From NCBI GenBank assembly GCA_902762905.1, contig CACWQE010000014.1, forward strand, positions 1 to 48,863: 48,863 bases of DNA. The letters run 5' to 3'. Under the pieces are notes generated by a model. It had not been told where the DNA came from. It did no database searches and was given only the letters and a program-made list of their open reading frames with translations. The position numbers were made by a program, and so were the translations under genes. How positions within the stretch are numbered: the stretch's first letter is position 1; each line of letters opens with the position of its first letter. The DNA comes from an uncultured Lachnospiraceae bacterium (GTDB lineage: Bacteria > Bacillota > Clostridia > Lachnospirales > Lachnospiraceae). Positions 35,421-44,092 of this stretch are shown piece after piece.

Positions 35421-38400
35421 CAGAACGTAAATCATTTTTTGAGGTATTTCCCGGATTTGAATGTCCGCCATCATATCGTGAATTATTCGAACAGGTATAT
35501 GTCACGAAAGCGGTACTTGTCAAATCCGAGAAGACATTGAAATTACATATAGACAGTAAGATATTAATTCCGAAACAGGATATTTATGGAATGGAAGATT
35601 TGTTGAGTGAGTTTGTCTTTCAGGGCAATATGCGTGTCAAGTTCTACGAGCATTATGATCTGTCCAATCAGTATGATGTGAAGAATCTGACGGATGCCTA
35701 TAAAGAAAGCATGTTATTTGAACTCTCAGTGGAATCTTCCGTTCTTTATCGTTTGGTGAAAAATGCGGAATGGTTCACGGAACAGTCTGTTATCACATTG
35801 ACGTTAGACGATACTTTTCTGGCAAAAACACGGTCAAATGATATCAAAAAGTATTTAGAACAGGTCTATAAAGATCGGTTTGACTTTGATATTCAGGTAG
35901 GATTTGACTTTACTGAAGAACAAAAAGATGCGATCCGTAAGGCAAATGAGCATAAATTGCAGCAGGAAGTGCATCAGATTATGGAACAGGTGCGTAAGAA
36001 TGAGGAAGAACAGGCTATAGCGGAAGGACATGCATCGTCAGAAGAGAAGAAAGAGAAGCCTGAAAAAGCGGGTGGGACTTCGGAGAAGAAACCTGCCGGA
36101 AATAGCGGATTTGAGAAGAAGACACCAAGGGAAGGTAACTGGGGCAGATCTGCATATGGACGTACGAAGGTGGCAGATCCGGATGTGATCTATGGAAGAA
36201 ATGTAGAAGGCGAAGAAGTGGCAATCTCTGCGATTACGGAAGGTCTTGGCGATATTGTAGTGCGTGGTAAGATCTTTGAGATGGAAGAGAGAGAACTTCG
36301 TAATGAAAAATTATTGATCTCTTTTGCGATTACAGACTTTACAGATTCGATTGCCGGTAAGATCTTTGTGACAAAGGATGACTGGGAACTGTTAAAGGGC
36401 GACTTTAAGACGGGTGGATTCTATCGGATTAAGGGTGTGCCTGCCTATGATACCTATGTGAGAGAAGTGACTTTGAATTCTATTACCGGTATTAAGCCGA
36501 TTCCAGACTTTACGACCAAACGGCAGGATAATTCCATGGAGAAACGTGTTGAGCTGCATATGCATACGGTATACAGTGATAACGATAGTGTGGTAGATGT
36601 CGGTAAGATCATTAGCCGGGCGAAGGAATGGGGACATCCTGCGATTGCCATTACAGATCATGGTGTAGCACAGGCGTTTCCGGTTGCAAATCATTGCATT
36701 AAGAAAGATGACCCATTTAAGATCATTTATGGTGTAGAAGGTTATTTTATTGATGATATGAAGGACTTTGTTGTCCGTCCGAAGGGACAGTCGTTAGATG
36801 ATACCTATGTTGTATTCGATATCGAGACAACGGGATTAAATGCGAAATTCTGCAAGATCATTGAGATCGGTGCTGTGAAGGTTGAGGGCGGCGAAGTAGT
36901 GGATCATTTCTCGGAGTTCATTAATCCCGAGATTCCGATTCCTTATAATATTACAAAATTGACGTCCATTACGGATGAAATGGTTATGAATGCAGAGACT
37001 GTTGAAGTGATCCTGCCACGATTCTTAGAATTCATTGGGGATAGTGTAGTTGTTGCGCATAATGCACAGTTTGATACAGGATTTATTAAGAAGTTTGCAA
37101 AGGATCTCGGATATACCTTTACGAATACAATAGTCGATACGATGACACTTGGGCACGTGTTGTGTCCCGAGCTTGGTAAGTTTACCCTGGACCGTATCTG
37201 TAAGCATTTGGGAATCAAGTTAGAGAATCACCACAGAGCAGTAGATGATGCCGGGGCAACAGCAGAGATATTCATTCGTTTCATACAGATGCTCAAAGAA
37301 CGGGATGTCACAAACTTAGATGAATTGAATGTCTTAGGTGAGACTTCAGAGGACACGATCAAGAAGAGTAAATATTACCATGGCATTATCTTAGCAAAGA
37401 ATGAGATAGGGCGTGTGAATTTGAATCGGTTGATCTCGGCATCGCATGTGGAATATTTCAACCGAAGACCACTCATGCCAAAGAGTCTGATCGCAAAGTA
37501 CCGGGAAGGTCTGATTCTTGGTTCGGCATGCGAGGCAGGAGAGTTATTCCGTGCGATTGCCAGTGATGCGGAAGAGGATGAGATTGACCGGATTGTGAAT
37601 TTCTATGATTATCTGGAGATTCAGCCGATTGGCAATAATGCATTTATGAAGGCAGAAGACCGCTATCCTAATGTGAATACCGATGAAGATCTTCAGGAAT
37701 TAAACCGCCGGATCGTGAAGCTTGGTGAGACTTATAATAAGCCGGTTGTAGCAACGTGTGACGTGCATTTTCTTGATCCGGAGGATTCCATCTATCGCGC
37801 GGTTATTATGGCAGCAAAGGGCTTCAAGGATGCGGACCAGCAGCCGCCTTTGTTCTTCCGTACCACGGAGGAAATGCTTGCAGAGTTCGAATATCTTGGA
37901 AGTGACAAAGCACATGAGATCGTGATTGATAATACGATCAAGATTGCCAATATGATCGAGAAGATCTATCCGGTCAGCCCGGATAAATGTCCTCCGGTTA
38001 TTGAGGATTCTGATAATACACTACGCCGGATCTGTTACGATAAGGCACATGAGATCTATGGACCGGATCTGCCGGAGCAGGTTACAAGCCGTCTGGAGAA
38101 GGAATTGACATCTATCATTGGTAATGGATATGCAGTTATGTACATTATCGCACAGAAGCTGGTGTGGGATTCCAATGATCACGGCTATCTGGTTGGTTCC
38201 CGTGGTTCCGTTGGTTCCTCCTTTGTAGCAACAATGGCAGGTATTACTGAGGTAAATCCATTAGCGGCACATTATATCTGTCCGAATTGTTATTATGTGG
38301 ACTTTGACTCGGATCTTGTTAAGAGTTATTCCGGAAGTTCCGGTTGCGATATGCCGGATATGGCATGTCCGAAATGCGGTACGATGATGAAGAAGGAAGG

Positions 38401-39907
38401 GCATGATATCCCATTTGAGACGTTTCTTGGGTTCTATGGAGATAAAGAGCCGGATATTGACCTGAACTTCTCCGGTGAGTATCAGGCATGCGCACATGCC
38501 TATACAGAGAAATTATTTGGTAAGGGACATGCGTTCCGTGCCGGTACGATCGGTACGATCGCGCAGAAAACGGCAGAGCAGCTGGTATATAAATATTATC
38601 AGGAACGGGAGATTACGAAGCGCAGATGTGAGATGGCTCGTATTGCACAGGGCTGTGTTGGGGTAAAGCGTACAACCGGACAGCATCCGGGCGGTATGGT
38701 TGTCGTACCGAGTGATCGTGAGATCTATGAGTTTACGGCAATCCAGAAGCCGGCCAATGATGTCAAGACGAACATTATCACGACACATTTTGAGTACCAT
38801 TCCATTGATGCAAACCTGTTGAAGTTGGATATTCTAGGACACGATGATCCGACGATCATTCGAAGATTGGAGGATCTGACCGGGAAAGATGCCAAGACGA
38901 TCGCCCTGGATGACAAAGATGTTATGGAATTGTTCCACAGTCCGGAGGTGCTTGGCATCACGCCGGAGGATATCAGTGGATGTCAGACGGGTTCTCTGGG
39001 CGTGCCGGAGTTTGGTACGGACTTCGTTATCCAGATGCTGGTAGACACGAAACCGAAGAGTTTCTCCGACCTTGCCCGTATCTCCGGTCTGTCTCATGGT
39101 ACGGACGTATGGCTGAATAACGCACAGACGTTGATCGCAGAAGGAAAGACGGACCTGACCAATGCGATCTGTTGTCGAGACGATATTATGGTCTATCTGA
39201 TCCATATGGGCTTAGAGCCCGGTATGGCATTTAATATCATGGAGAAAGTACGTAAGGGTATTGTTGCTAAGGGTAAATGCGATAAATGGCCGGAGTGGGA
39301 GAAGGAGATGCTTGCTCACAACGTGCCGGATTGGTATATCTGGTCTTGTACGCAGATCAAGTACATGTTCCCGAAGGCACATGCGGTTGCATATGTCATG
39401 ATGGCATGGCGTATTGCCTGGTTCAAGATCAATGAGCCGCTTGCATATTACACTGCATATTTCAGTATCCGTGCAAAGGCATTTAATTATGAGACGATGT
39501 GTCAGGGTGCAGACCGGCTGCATGAAGAGATGGCAGCTATTCGGAAGAAACCAAAGAATGAGCAGACCGGTTCTGACGAAGATGCAATGCGTGATATGCG
39601 TATCGTAGAGGAAATGTATGCCAGAGGCTATGATTTCATGCCGATCGATTTATATCAGGCAGATGATATCAATTGCCAGATCATAGATGGTAAGATCATG
39701 CCGCCATTTACCTCGATTGAAGGTGTTGCGGAGAAGGCGGCTGCCCAGATCAAGGAAGCTGCAAAGGGTGGCAAGTTCATGTCGAAAGAAGATCTGCGGC
39801 TGCGTGCAAAGATTGGTAAGTCTACGATTGAGAAAATGTCAGCACTAGGAATTCTTAATGGATTACCGGAATCGAGCCAGTTGAGTATCTTTGATTTTGC
39901 AAATTAA
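35408..39907 (+). CDS. polC: DNA polymerase III alpha subunit, PolC type
   Basis: PolC is the main replicative polymerase of low-G+C Gram-positive bacteria, with built-in proofreading. The 1499-residue protein has an N-terminal region, an OB-fold domain (about 260-375), a PHP domain starting at HMHTVYSDNDS (about 380) that is interrupted by the DEDD exonuclease (VVFDIETTGLNA, about 468), and the polymerase with a zinc-binding segment (CPNCYY and CPKCG, about 957-995) and the palm motif PDIDLNFSGEYQ. No ATG exists before residue 58, so TTG 35408, which overlaps ispG by 13 bases, is used; the ribosome site (GAGG at 35391) is 13 bases away, so translational coupling to ispG is likely. Confidence 0.97.
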   Translation: MGTVTERKSFFEVFPGFECPPSYRELFEQVYVTKAVLVKSEKTLKLHIDSKILIPKQDIYGMEDLLSEFVFQGNMRVKFYEHYDLSNQYDVKNLTDAYKESMLFELSVESSVLYRLVKNAEWFTEQSVITLTLDDTFLAKTRSNDIKKYLEQVYKDRFDFDIQVGFDFTEEQKDAIRKANEHKLQQEVHQIMEQVRKNEEEQAIAEGHASSEEKKEKPEKAGGTSEKKPAGNSGFEKKTPREGNWGRSAYGRTKVADPDVIYGRNVEGEEVAISAITEGLGDIVVRGKIFEMEERELRNEKLLISFAITDFTDSIAGKIFVTKDDWELLKGDFKTGGFYRIKGVPAYDTYVREVTLNSITGIKPIPDFTTKRQDNSMEKRVELHMHTVYSDNDSVVDVGKIISRAKEWGHPAIAITDHGVAQAFPVANHCIKKDDPFKIIYGVEGYFIDDMKDFVVRPKGQSLDDTYVVFDIETTGLNAKFCKIIEIGAVKVEGGEVVDHFSEFINPEIPIPYNITKLTSITDEMVMNAETVEVILPRFLEFIGDSVVVAHNAQFDTGFIKKFAKDLGYTFTNTIVDTMTLGHVLCPELGKFTLDRICKHLGIKLENHHRAVDDAGATAEIFIRFIQMLKERDVTNLDELNVLGETSEDTIKKSKYYHGIILAKNEIGRVNLNRLISASHVEYFNRRPLMPKSLIAKYREGLILGSACEAGELFRAIASDAEEDEIDRIVNFYDYLEIQPIGNNAFMKAEDRYPNVNTDEDLQELNRRIVKLGETYNKPVVATCDVHFLDPEDSIYRAVIMAAKGFKDADQQPPLFFRTTEEMLAEFEYLGSDKAHEIVIDNTIKIANMIEKIYPVSPDKCPPVIEDSDNTLRRICYDKAHEIYGPDLPEQVTSRLEKELTSIIGNGYAVMYIIAQKLVWDSNDHGYLVGSRGSVGSSFVATMAGITEVNPLAAHYICPNCYYVDFDSDLVKSYSGSSGCDMPDMACPKCGTMMKKEGHDIPFETFLGFYGDKEPDIDLNFSGEYQACAHAYTEKLFGKGHAFRAGTIGTIAQKTAEQLVYKYYQEREITKRRCEMARIAQGCVGVKRTTGQHPGGMVVVPSDREIYEFTAIQKPANDVKTNIITTHFEYHSIDANLLKLDILGHDDPTIIRRLEDLTGKDAKTIALDDKDVMELFHSPEVLGITPEDISGCQTGSLGVPEFGTDFVIQMLVDTKPKSFSDLARISGLSHGTDVWLNNAQTLIAEGKTDLTNAICCRDDIMVYLIHMGLEPGMAFNIMEKVRKGIVAKGKCDKWPEWEKEMLAHNVPDWYIWSCTQIKYMFPKAHAVAYVMMAWRIAWFKINEPLAYYTAYFSIRAKAFNYETMCQGADRLHEEMAAIRKKPKNEQTGSDEDAMRDMRIVEEMYARGYDFMPIDLYQADDINCQIIDGKIMPPFTSIEGVAEKAAAQIKEAAKGGKFMSKEDLRLRAKIGKSTIEKMSALGILNGLPESSQLSIFDFAN

Positions 39908-39935
39908 AAAAGTGTAGAAAATTGTGAAAAAAGGG

Positions 39936-39964
39936 TTGACGATTTGCCGAATGTTTGTTATACT
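39936..39964 (+). promoter_or_regulatory. Promoter of the tRNA-Glu pair
   Basis: TTGACG (39936-39941), 17 bases and TATACT (39959-39964), about 20 bases before the first tRNA. Confidence 0.85.
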
Positions 39965-39985
39965 AGGCAAGTCGTCAAACGACAA

Positions 39986-40057
39986 GGCCAATTGGTCAAG
40001 CGGTTAAGACGCCGCCCTCTCACGGCGGAAACAGGGGTTCGATTCCCCTATTGGCTG
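39986..40057 (+). tRNA. tRNA-Glu (anticodon CUC), copy 1
   Basis: A 72-base cloverleaf: acceptor GGCCAAT with ATTGGCT, D-arm with GGTCAAGCGGTTAAGAC, anticodon stem CCGCC/GGCGG around loop CTCTCAC (anticodon CTC, reading GAG), and T-arm GGGGTTCGATTCCCC. CCA is not encoded. A stem with GAAA loop follows at 40060-40075. Confidence 0.95.
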
Positions 40058-40059
40058 TT

Positions 40060-40075
40060 ATCTGCGAAAGCAGAT
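40060..40075 (+). other. Hairpin between the tRNA-Glu copies
   Basis: ATCTGC and GCAGAT form a 6-bp stem closed by a GAAA tetraloop. It has no T-run, so it looks like a processing or stability element in the tRNA precursor. A degraded version (TCTAAGAAAGC) follows copy 2. Confidence 0.5.
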
Positions 40076-40114
40076 TACATTTATTAAACTTTATATGTTG
40101 GTTACAACAGTTAT

Positions 40115-40186
40115 GGCCAATTGGTCAAGCGGTTAAGACGCCGCCCTCTCACGGCGGAAACAGGGGTTCGATTCCCCTATTGGCTG
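40115..40186 (+). tRNA. tRNA-Glu (anticodon CUC), copy 2
   Basis: Identical in all 72 bases to the first copy; it lies 57 bases downstream in the same transcript. Followed by a terminator at 40200. Confidence 0.95.
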
Positions 40187-40199
40187 TTGTCTAAGAAAG

Positions 40200-40226
40200 C
40201 AAGCATTTTCAAGATGCTTGTTTTTT
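40200..40226 (+). terminator. Terminator of the tRNA-Glu operon
   Basis: CAAGCAT (40200-40206) pairs with ATGCTTG (40214-40220), followed by TTTTTT. Confidence 0.88.
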
Positions 40227-40259
40227 GTTGTAAAAATATATGCCTAACAGTAGGTTAAA

Positions 40260-40324
40260 TAAAACGCAATTTGTTACGTTTTATTTATGAAATATTGTTA
40301 TAAAACGTAATAGATTGCGTTTTA
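40260..40324. repeat. Nested inverted repeat with four AAAACG/CGTTTT boxes
   Basis: The 24-base arms 40260-40283 and 40301-40324 are reverse complements with only two mismatches. Each arm is itself bounded by AAAACG and CGTTTT, so four copies of this box occur. The arrangement suggests paired protein-binding sites or a recombination site, or an RNA hairpin. No T-run follows, so it is not a terminator. It lies 44 bases before the promoter at 40368. Confidence 0.7.
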
Positions 40325-40367
40325 ATTATGCATAGAGTTGTGTTAATTTTCTGTGTTATCTCATGTA

Positions 40368-40396
40368 TTGACGTATACATTTATAAATGTTAATAT
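40368..40396 (+). promoter_or_regulatory. Promoter of the zinc-ribbon cluster
   Basis: TTGACG (40368-40373), 17 bases and TAATAT (40391-40396) preceded by TGT (extended -10). It would give a leader of about 180 bases before the first full gene. Confidence 0.6.
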
Positions 40397-40475
40397 ATGG
40401 TAAGTAAATAAGTTTGGGGGAACTTATAACAGATAGGGATTATCTTTAGAAAATTAATACGAGGGGGATAAGTGT

Positions 40476-40502
40476 ATGAAGGATTATAGTTTGACAAGAT
40501 AG
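40476..40502 (+). CDS. Eight-residue ORF resembling the next gene's start
   Basis: GAGGGGG lies a good distance before an ATG that encodes MKDYSLTR and then TAG. The downstream protein at 40584 begins MNDHSITK: the pairs K/N, Y/H, L/I and R/K are all similar and the rest identical. It may be a leader peptide, or the remnant of a tandem copy broken by a single-base loss (AAAGTAG downstream against AGATAG here). Beyond this point the two sequences do not obviously align. Confidence 0.35.
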   Translation: MKDYSLTR

Positions 40503-40583
40503 CAGTATTCACGGTGTGTGGGTGCTGCTTTTGTGCATATAATGAATGATAAAAGAACATAAGGAAATAGTGGAGGAAAAATT

Positions 40584-41024
40584 ATGAATGATCATAGTAT
40601 AACGAAAGTAGTTTGTAGAGTATTTACCCTAATCTGTTACATAGCAGTTGCGGGCGGAGCGTATTTAGAACCAGAATTAGTAGATGATTCTATTATGGAT
40701 ATGGTATCGGAGAATATCCGGATGATTGTTATTGTATTGGCGGCAATTTTGGTGCTGCTCATGATTGTATCTTTGGTTATAAAATATAAAATGGAAGATC
40801 AATCGAAGGTGAATGTATATCGTGTAGTTGATGTTATGGCAAGAATTCTATTTACCCTGCCTACGGCATTGATATTGGATCTGTATGTTGGAAGATGGCT
40901 GGCAGCAGATGCAATTGTATCATTTGCTGCAGGAGTTGTTATCTTCTTTGTGATCAATGCGATTCTTAAGTTTACCCTTCAGGAGACGATGAGTGTGACA
41001 TTTATGAAGTCGGATGCGTTATAG
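40584..41024 (+). CDS. Hypothetical four-helix membrane protein
   Basis: I do not recognise this 146-residue protein. It has about four membrane segments (near residues 9-26, 46-67, 84-104 and 108-127) and few polar stretches. GGAGG precedes the ATG. It is the first complete gene after the promoter at 40368 and is followed after 34 bases by the zinc-motif protein, so it probably belongs with that cluster. Confidence 0.75.
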   Translation: MNDHSITKVVCRVFTLICYIAVAGGAYLEPELVDDSIMDMVSENIRMIVIVLAAILVLLMIVSLVIKYKMEDQSKVNVYRVVDVMARILFTLPTALILDLYVGRWLAADAIVSFAAGVVIFFVINAILKFTLQETMSVTFMKSDAL

Positions 41025-41058
41025 GTGTGTTCTTAAGTGATGTAAGGAGATGAGGTAG

Positions 41059-41550
41059 ATGGATTCTGATTCTAATAGAAAAGGTTCGTCAGGTGCGATT
41101 TTGATTATGATCTTTTGTCTGATCGTTATGATATATCTGATCGGGAAGGTTTCGGAAAAAGAGGAGCATTCAAAATATACGAATGTAACAACAGAATCAA
41201 CAACTGAGTTAATTCAAACATGTGTGTTTAAGGATTGTCATAATGTGATGGCACCGGATAGCATCTATTGTGAAATGCATAAAGAAGAGATTGCTAAAAA
41301 GAAGGCACAGACGACAGAACAGAATGTTAATTCTACAAATATTTCTGGAAATTCTAATAGTGGCAAGAAGACAAATTCAACTTATCATCATTCTACAACT
41401 TCTAAGACAACAGAAAAGACTACAACGGAGTTTGACCCGGATGATCATGATATTGAAGGATATTATGAGGATAATAAAGGGGATTATGAAAATATTGAAG
41501 ATGCGTACGATGGGTTTGAGGATGATGAGGACAGTTGGGAGGATTATTGA
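41059..41550 (+). CDS. Membrane-anchored protein with zinc motif and acidic tail
   Basis: The 163-residue product has a membrane segment at about residues 11-28, a small zinc-type motif C-x4-C-x10-C-x3-H (from CVFKDC to YCEMH), a linker rich in S, T and N, and a C-terminal region very rich in D, E and Y. The motif is found in several uncharacterised Firmicute membrane proteins. AAGGAG precedes the ATG. Function unknown; the extracytoplasmic part would carry the zinc motif. Confidence 0.75.
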   Translation: MDSDSNRKGSSGAILIMIFCLIVMIYLIGKVSEKEEHSKYTNVTTESTTELIQTCVFKDCHNVMAPDSIYCEMHKEEIAKKKAQTTEQNVNSTNISGNSNSGKKTNSTYHHSTTSKTTEKTTTEFDPDDHDIEGYYEDNKGDYENIEDAYDGFEDDEDSWEDY

Positions 41551-41605
41551 AAAAGATTATATTGTGTATACATAATAAGTGAGAAAACATACGAGGAGCG
41601 AGAAT

Positions 41606-43378
41606 ATGAAGTGTAGAAATTGTGGTGCAGAACTTAAGGAAGGTGTTCGCTTTTGCCGTGAATGTGGTTCAAGAGTTGATATAAGTGTGAATTCGACAGA
41701 AAATAGACCGTTTTATATTGGAAGTGAAGAAAAATACGATAGTGTAAAAAAAGCAAAAGAAACACAAAAAGAAAATATATTATCTTCAAAATTGCGAGGG
41801 TTATGGGGAAAAATAGATATATTTTCTAAAGTTGAGATTATAACAGGGATTATAATTTGCTGCTTGCTTTTGATTGCGGTGATTATGGGGAATGATATTG
41901 CACAATGTATTTGTATAATTCAATTGATATGTTTGGTGCTTGCTTTTCTTGTACATAAGGGAATAATAAAAACGGATAAAAGATTACTAAATTATATTAT
42001 CTATATGTTTTCGGTTTTATTAATGGTGTTTTATTTTATAAGTTACAATACGGGATACATTATTGATAAGAATGATGCTGTAGATGTATCTAGGAGTGTA
42101 CTTGTGACGATGCCGTGTAGTCGGGATGAGTGTATTGGTGAGAAGTACTCTGATATACAGGAAAAATTACAAACAGCAGGGTTTACCAGTGTAAAATTAG
42201 AGAAAATAGAAGATCTGAAATATTCGGATAAGGATAAGTTTGGGACAATTGAAACGATTACTGTTGATGGAAGTGATAATATAATCAAAAATAACAAAGT
42301 TAATTGTGATGCGAAGATAGTAATTAAATATCATGCATATGCTAAGTGTAAAGTTGCTATACATATTGATTTTGTCCCTAATTTGATGTTTGATAAGTAT
42401 GATGTACAGTTTTCTGTTGATGATGATGATAGTCAGGCAATCAGTCATGGCGAAGATAAAGATTTTACTTTTGAATTAGATCCGGGAAAACATAACCTGA
42501 ATTTTGTAGATAAAGATGATTCGGCTGTTACGGGAACAATGGAACTGAATGTTGAAAATGATTTAAATGCTGGATATATCATTCGATGTAAAGGGGATAG
42601 AATTGAGATTGAACAGGATTATATAGAGAATGTAGGTAGTGTGGAAGAAGATGAAGTTATGCTTTCTTCAGATACTACAGAATTCTTAAATAGCAATTAC
42701 AAAGAGGTAAAAAAGAAATTAGAGGAAATGGGATTTACAAATATATCGGTAAAACCTGTATATGATATTGTGTTGGGATTAACTAATGAAGAATCATTGA
42801 ACACTATTTCAATTGATGGAAAAGAGGATGCCAAAAGAGGGGATGTTTTTGATAAAAATGTAAAAGTAGTATTAACTTATCATATGAAAGAAGAGGATAA
42901 TCCTGATAAAAAAGAGACCGAAACAACTGAGAAAAGCACAGTAGAAAAATCAAAAAACACAGAGAAAGATATTACGAAGGAAAATACTGAACAAGAAACC
43001 GAAGAGAGGTTAACTGTTGATAATTGTGCTGAATTGAAAGAGATTCTGGAAAATAAAGCGGATAATGATCCAACATATGCAGCATTTTCAAGTAAGTATA
43101 GAGATAGAATAATTGAATTTGATGGACGTATAGATTATGTTTCTCATCATGATAGTTTTAAGACAAGATGGGATATTTTAGTTTCTGCCGGAGATTATGA
43201 TTCAAATCATCAAGTTGGTCCGGTTTTTCAATTCAGCAATGTAACTTTAAGTGAATTTGATACGGATTTAGATGAAATTAAATCGGGTATGAATGTACAT
43301 ATTGTTGCAAAAGTAGGAGAATACAATAGTGACAATTATTTGTTTGTATTGAAACCGATAGAAGTGACAGGAAGATAA
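41606..43378 (+). CDS. Zinc-ribbon membrane protein with PASTA-like repeats
   Basis: The 590-residue protein starts with a double CxxC zinc ribbon (MKCRNCGAEL and FCRECGS), followed by two or three membrane segments (about 80-150). Two repeats of about 65 residues follow, each running from a K-Y-x-D/E-x-x-K-L-x-x-x-GF pattern (SDIQEKLQTAGFTSV; KEVKKKLEEMGFTNI) to a strand near VKVVLTYH or AKIVIKYH; they resemble PASTA-type units. Between them is a beta-rich domain. After a charged linker, the last 115 residues resemble DUF4839 (FDGRIDYVSHHDSFKTRWD). ATG 41606 has GAGGAG upstream. The third repeat copy is in the next gene. Function unknown. Confidence 0.78.
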   Translation: MKCRNCGAELKEGVRFCRECGSRVDISVNSTENRPFYIGSEEKYDSVKKAKETQKENILSSKLRGLWGKIDIFSKVEIITGIIICCLLLIAVIMGNDIAQCICIIQLICLVLAFLVHKGIIKTDKRLLNYIIYMFSVLLMVFYFISYNTGYIIDKNDAVDVSRSVLVTMPCSRDECIGEKYSDIQEKLQTAGFTSVKLEKIEDLKYSDKDKFGTIETITVDGSDNIIKNNKVNCDAKIVIKYHAYAKCKVAIHIDFVPNLMFDKYDVQFSVDDDDSQAISHGEDKDFTFELDPGKHNLNFVDKDDSAVTGTMELNVENDLNAGYIIRCKGDRIEIEQDYIENVGSVEEDEVMLSSDTTEFLNSNYKEVKKKLEEMGFTNISVKPVYDIVLGLTNEESLNTISIDGKEDAKRGDVFDKNVKVVLTYHMKEEDNPDKKETETTEKSTVEKSKNTEKDITKENTEQETEERLTVDNCAELKEILENKADNDPTYAAFSSKYRDRIIEFDGRIDYVSHHDSFKTRWDILVSAGDYDSNHQVGPVFQFSNVTLSEFDTDLDEIKSGMNVHIVAKVGEYNSDNYLFVLKPIEVTGR

Positions 43379-43402
43379 TATTTATTTTAAGAGGGTTATA
43401 TT

Positions 43403-44092
43403 ATGATTCAAATGATTGAAATGAAGTGTCCATCATGTGGAGCGAATCTGTCAGTTGAAAAAGAACGGGAAATGATGTATTGCGATTATTGTGGAGCAAA
43501 GATTATGCTATGTAATGATCATGAGTACATATATCGACGAATTGACGAAGCAAAGATTAAAAAGGCAGAAACAGATAGAATGGTTCGGATGCGTGAGTTG
43601 GATCTGGAGATGGAGAGACAACAACAGAAGAAGAGAAAAAATAAAATAAAGGGTATAGCATCAATAGTACTAGCTATTTTGGGTATTATATGCATTTTGA
43701 TTGGCTGTATTGGAATGTATATTAAAAATGAATCGATAGAGATTTTAACTTTGGTAGGTTTTTTGTTTTTTTTAATTATTATGTGTATATGGCTAGCATC
43801 AGACGACCAGCAAGAAATGGATATTCCAGATGGAAGAGTTAGAGTACCTGATATTGCGATAAATGCAAGTATGTTGAATTATAAGGCAATTAAAGTTGCT
43901 TTTGATAGTGCAGGGTTTAATAATATTAAGTGCGTTCCACTTGGAAATATTACATTTCTTACGGGATGGTTGCTTAAACCCAATATGACAGAATCGGTTA
44001 CAATTAACGGAAAGAAAGTGATCACAAAGGGAGAAAAATTTGATCCAGATGCTAAAGTTGTTATAACATATTATAGTCGGTCGGAAAAATAA
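43403..44092 (+). CDS. Zinc-ribbon membrane protein with one PASTA-like repeat
   Basis: The 229-residue protein has a zinc ribbon (MKCPSCGANL and YCDYCGAK), a charged coiled coil (about 50-80), two membrane segments (about 83-132) and a C-terminal repeat (NYKAIKVAFDSAGFNNI to AKVVITYY) that matches the repeats of the preceding protein. It is 24 bases downstream of that gene, with GAGGG before ATG 43403; ATG codons at 43412 and 43421 are alternatives. The shared layout shows the two are paralogous parts of one membrane locus. Function unknown. Confidence 0.78.
   Translation: MIQMIEMKCPSCGANLSVEKEREMMYCDYCGAKIMLCNDHEYIYRRIDEAKIKKAETDRMVRMRELDLEMERQQQKKRKNKIKGIASIVLAILGIICILIGCIGMYIKNESIEILTLVGFLFFLIIMCIWLASDDQQEMDIPDGRVRVPDIAINASMLNYKAIKVAFDSAGFNNIKCVPLGNITFLTGWLLKPNMTESVTINGKKVITKGEKFDPDAKVVITYYSRSEK

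Larger units (their letters stand above)
40227..40583. other. Non-coding start of the accessory region
   Basis: This 357-base stretch has no full gene. It holds a nested inverted repeat (40260-40324), a promoter (40368-40396), and an eight-codon ORF with a strong ribosome site (40476-40502), each listed separately. It is very A+T-rich. Confidence 0.7.
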
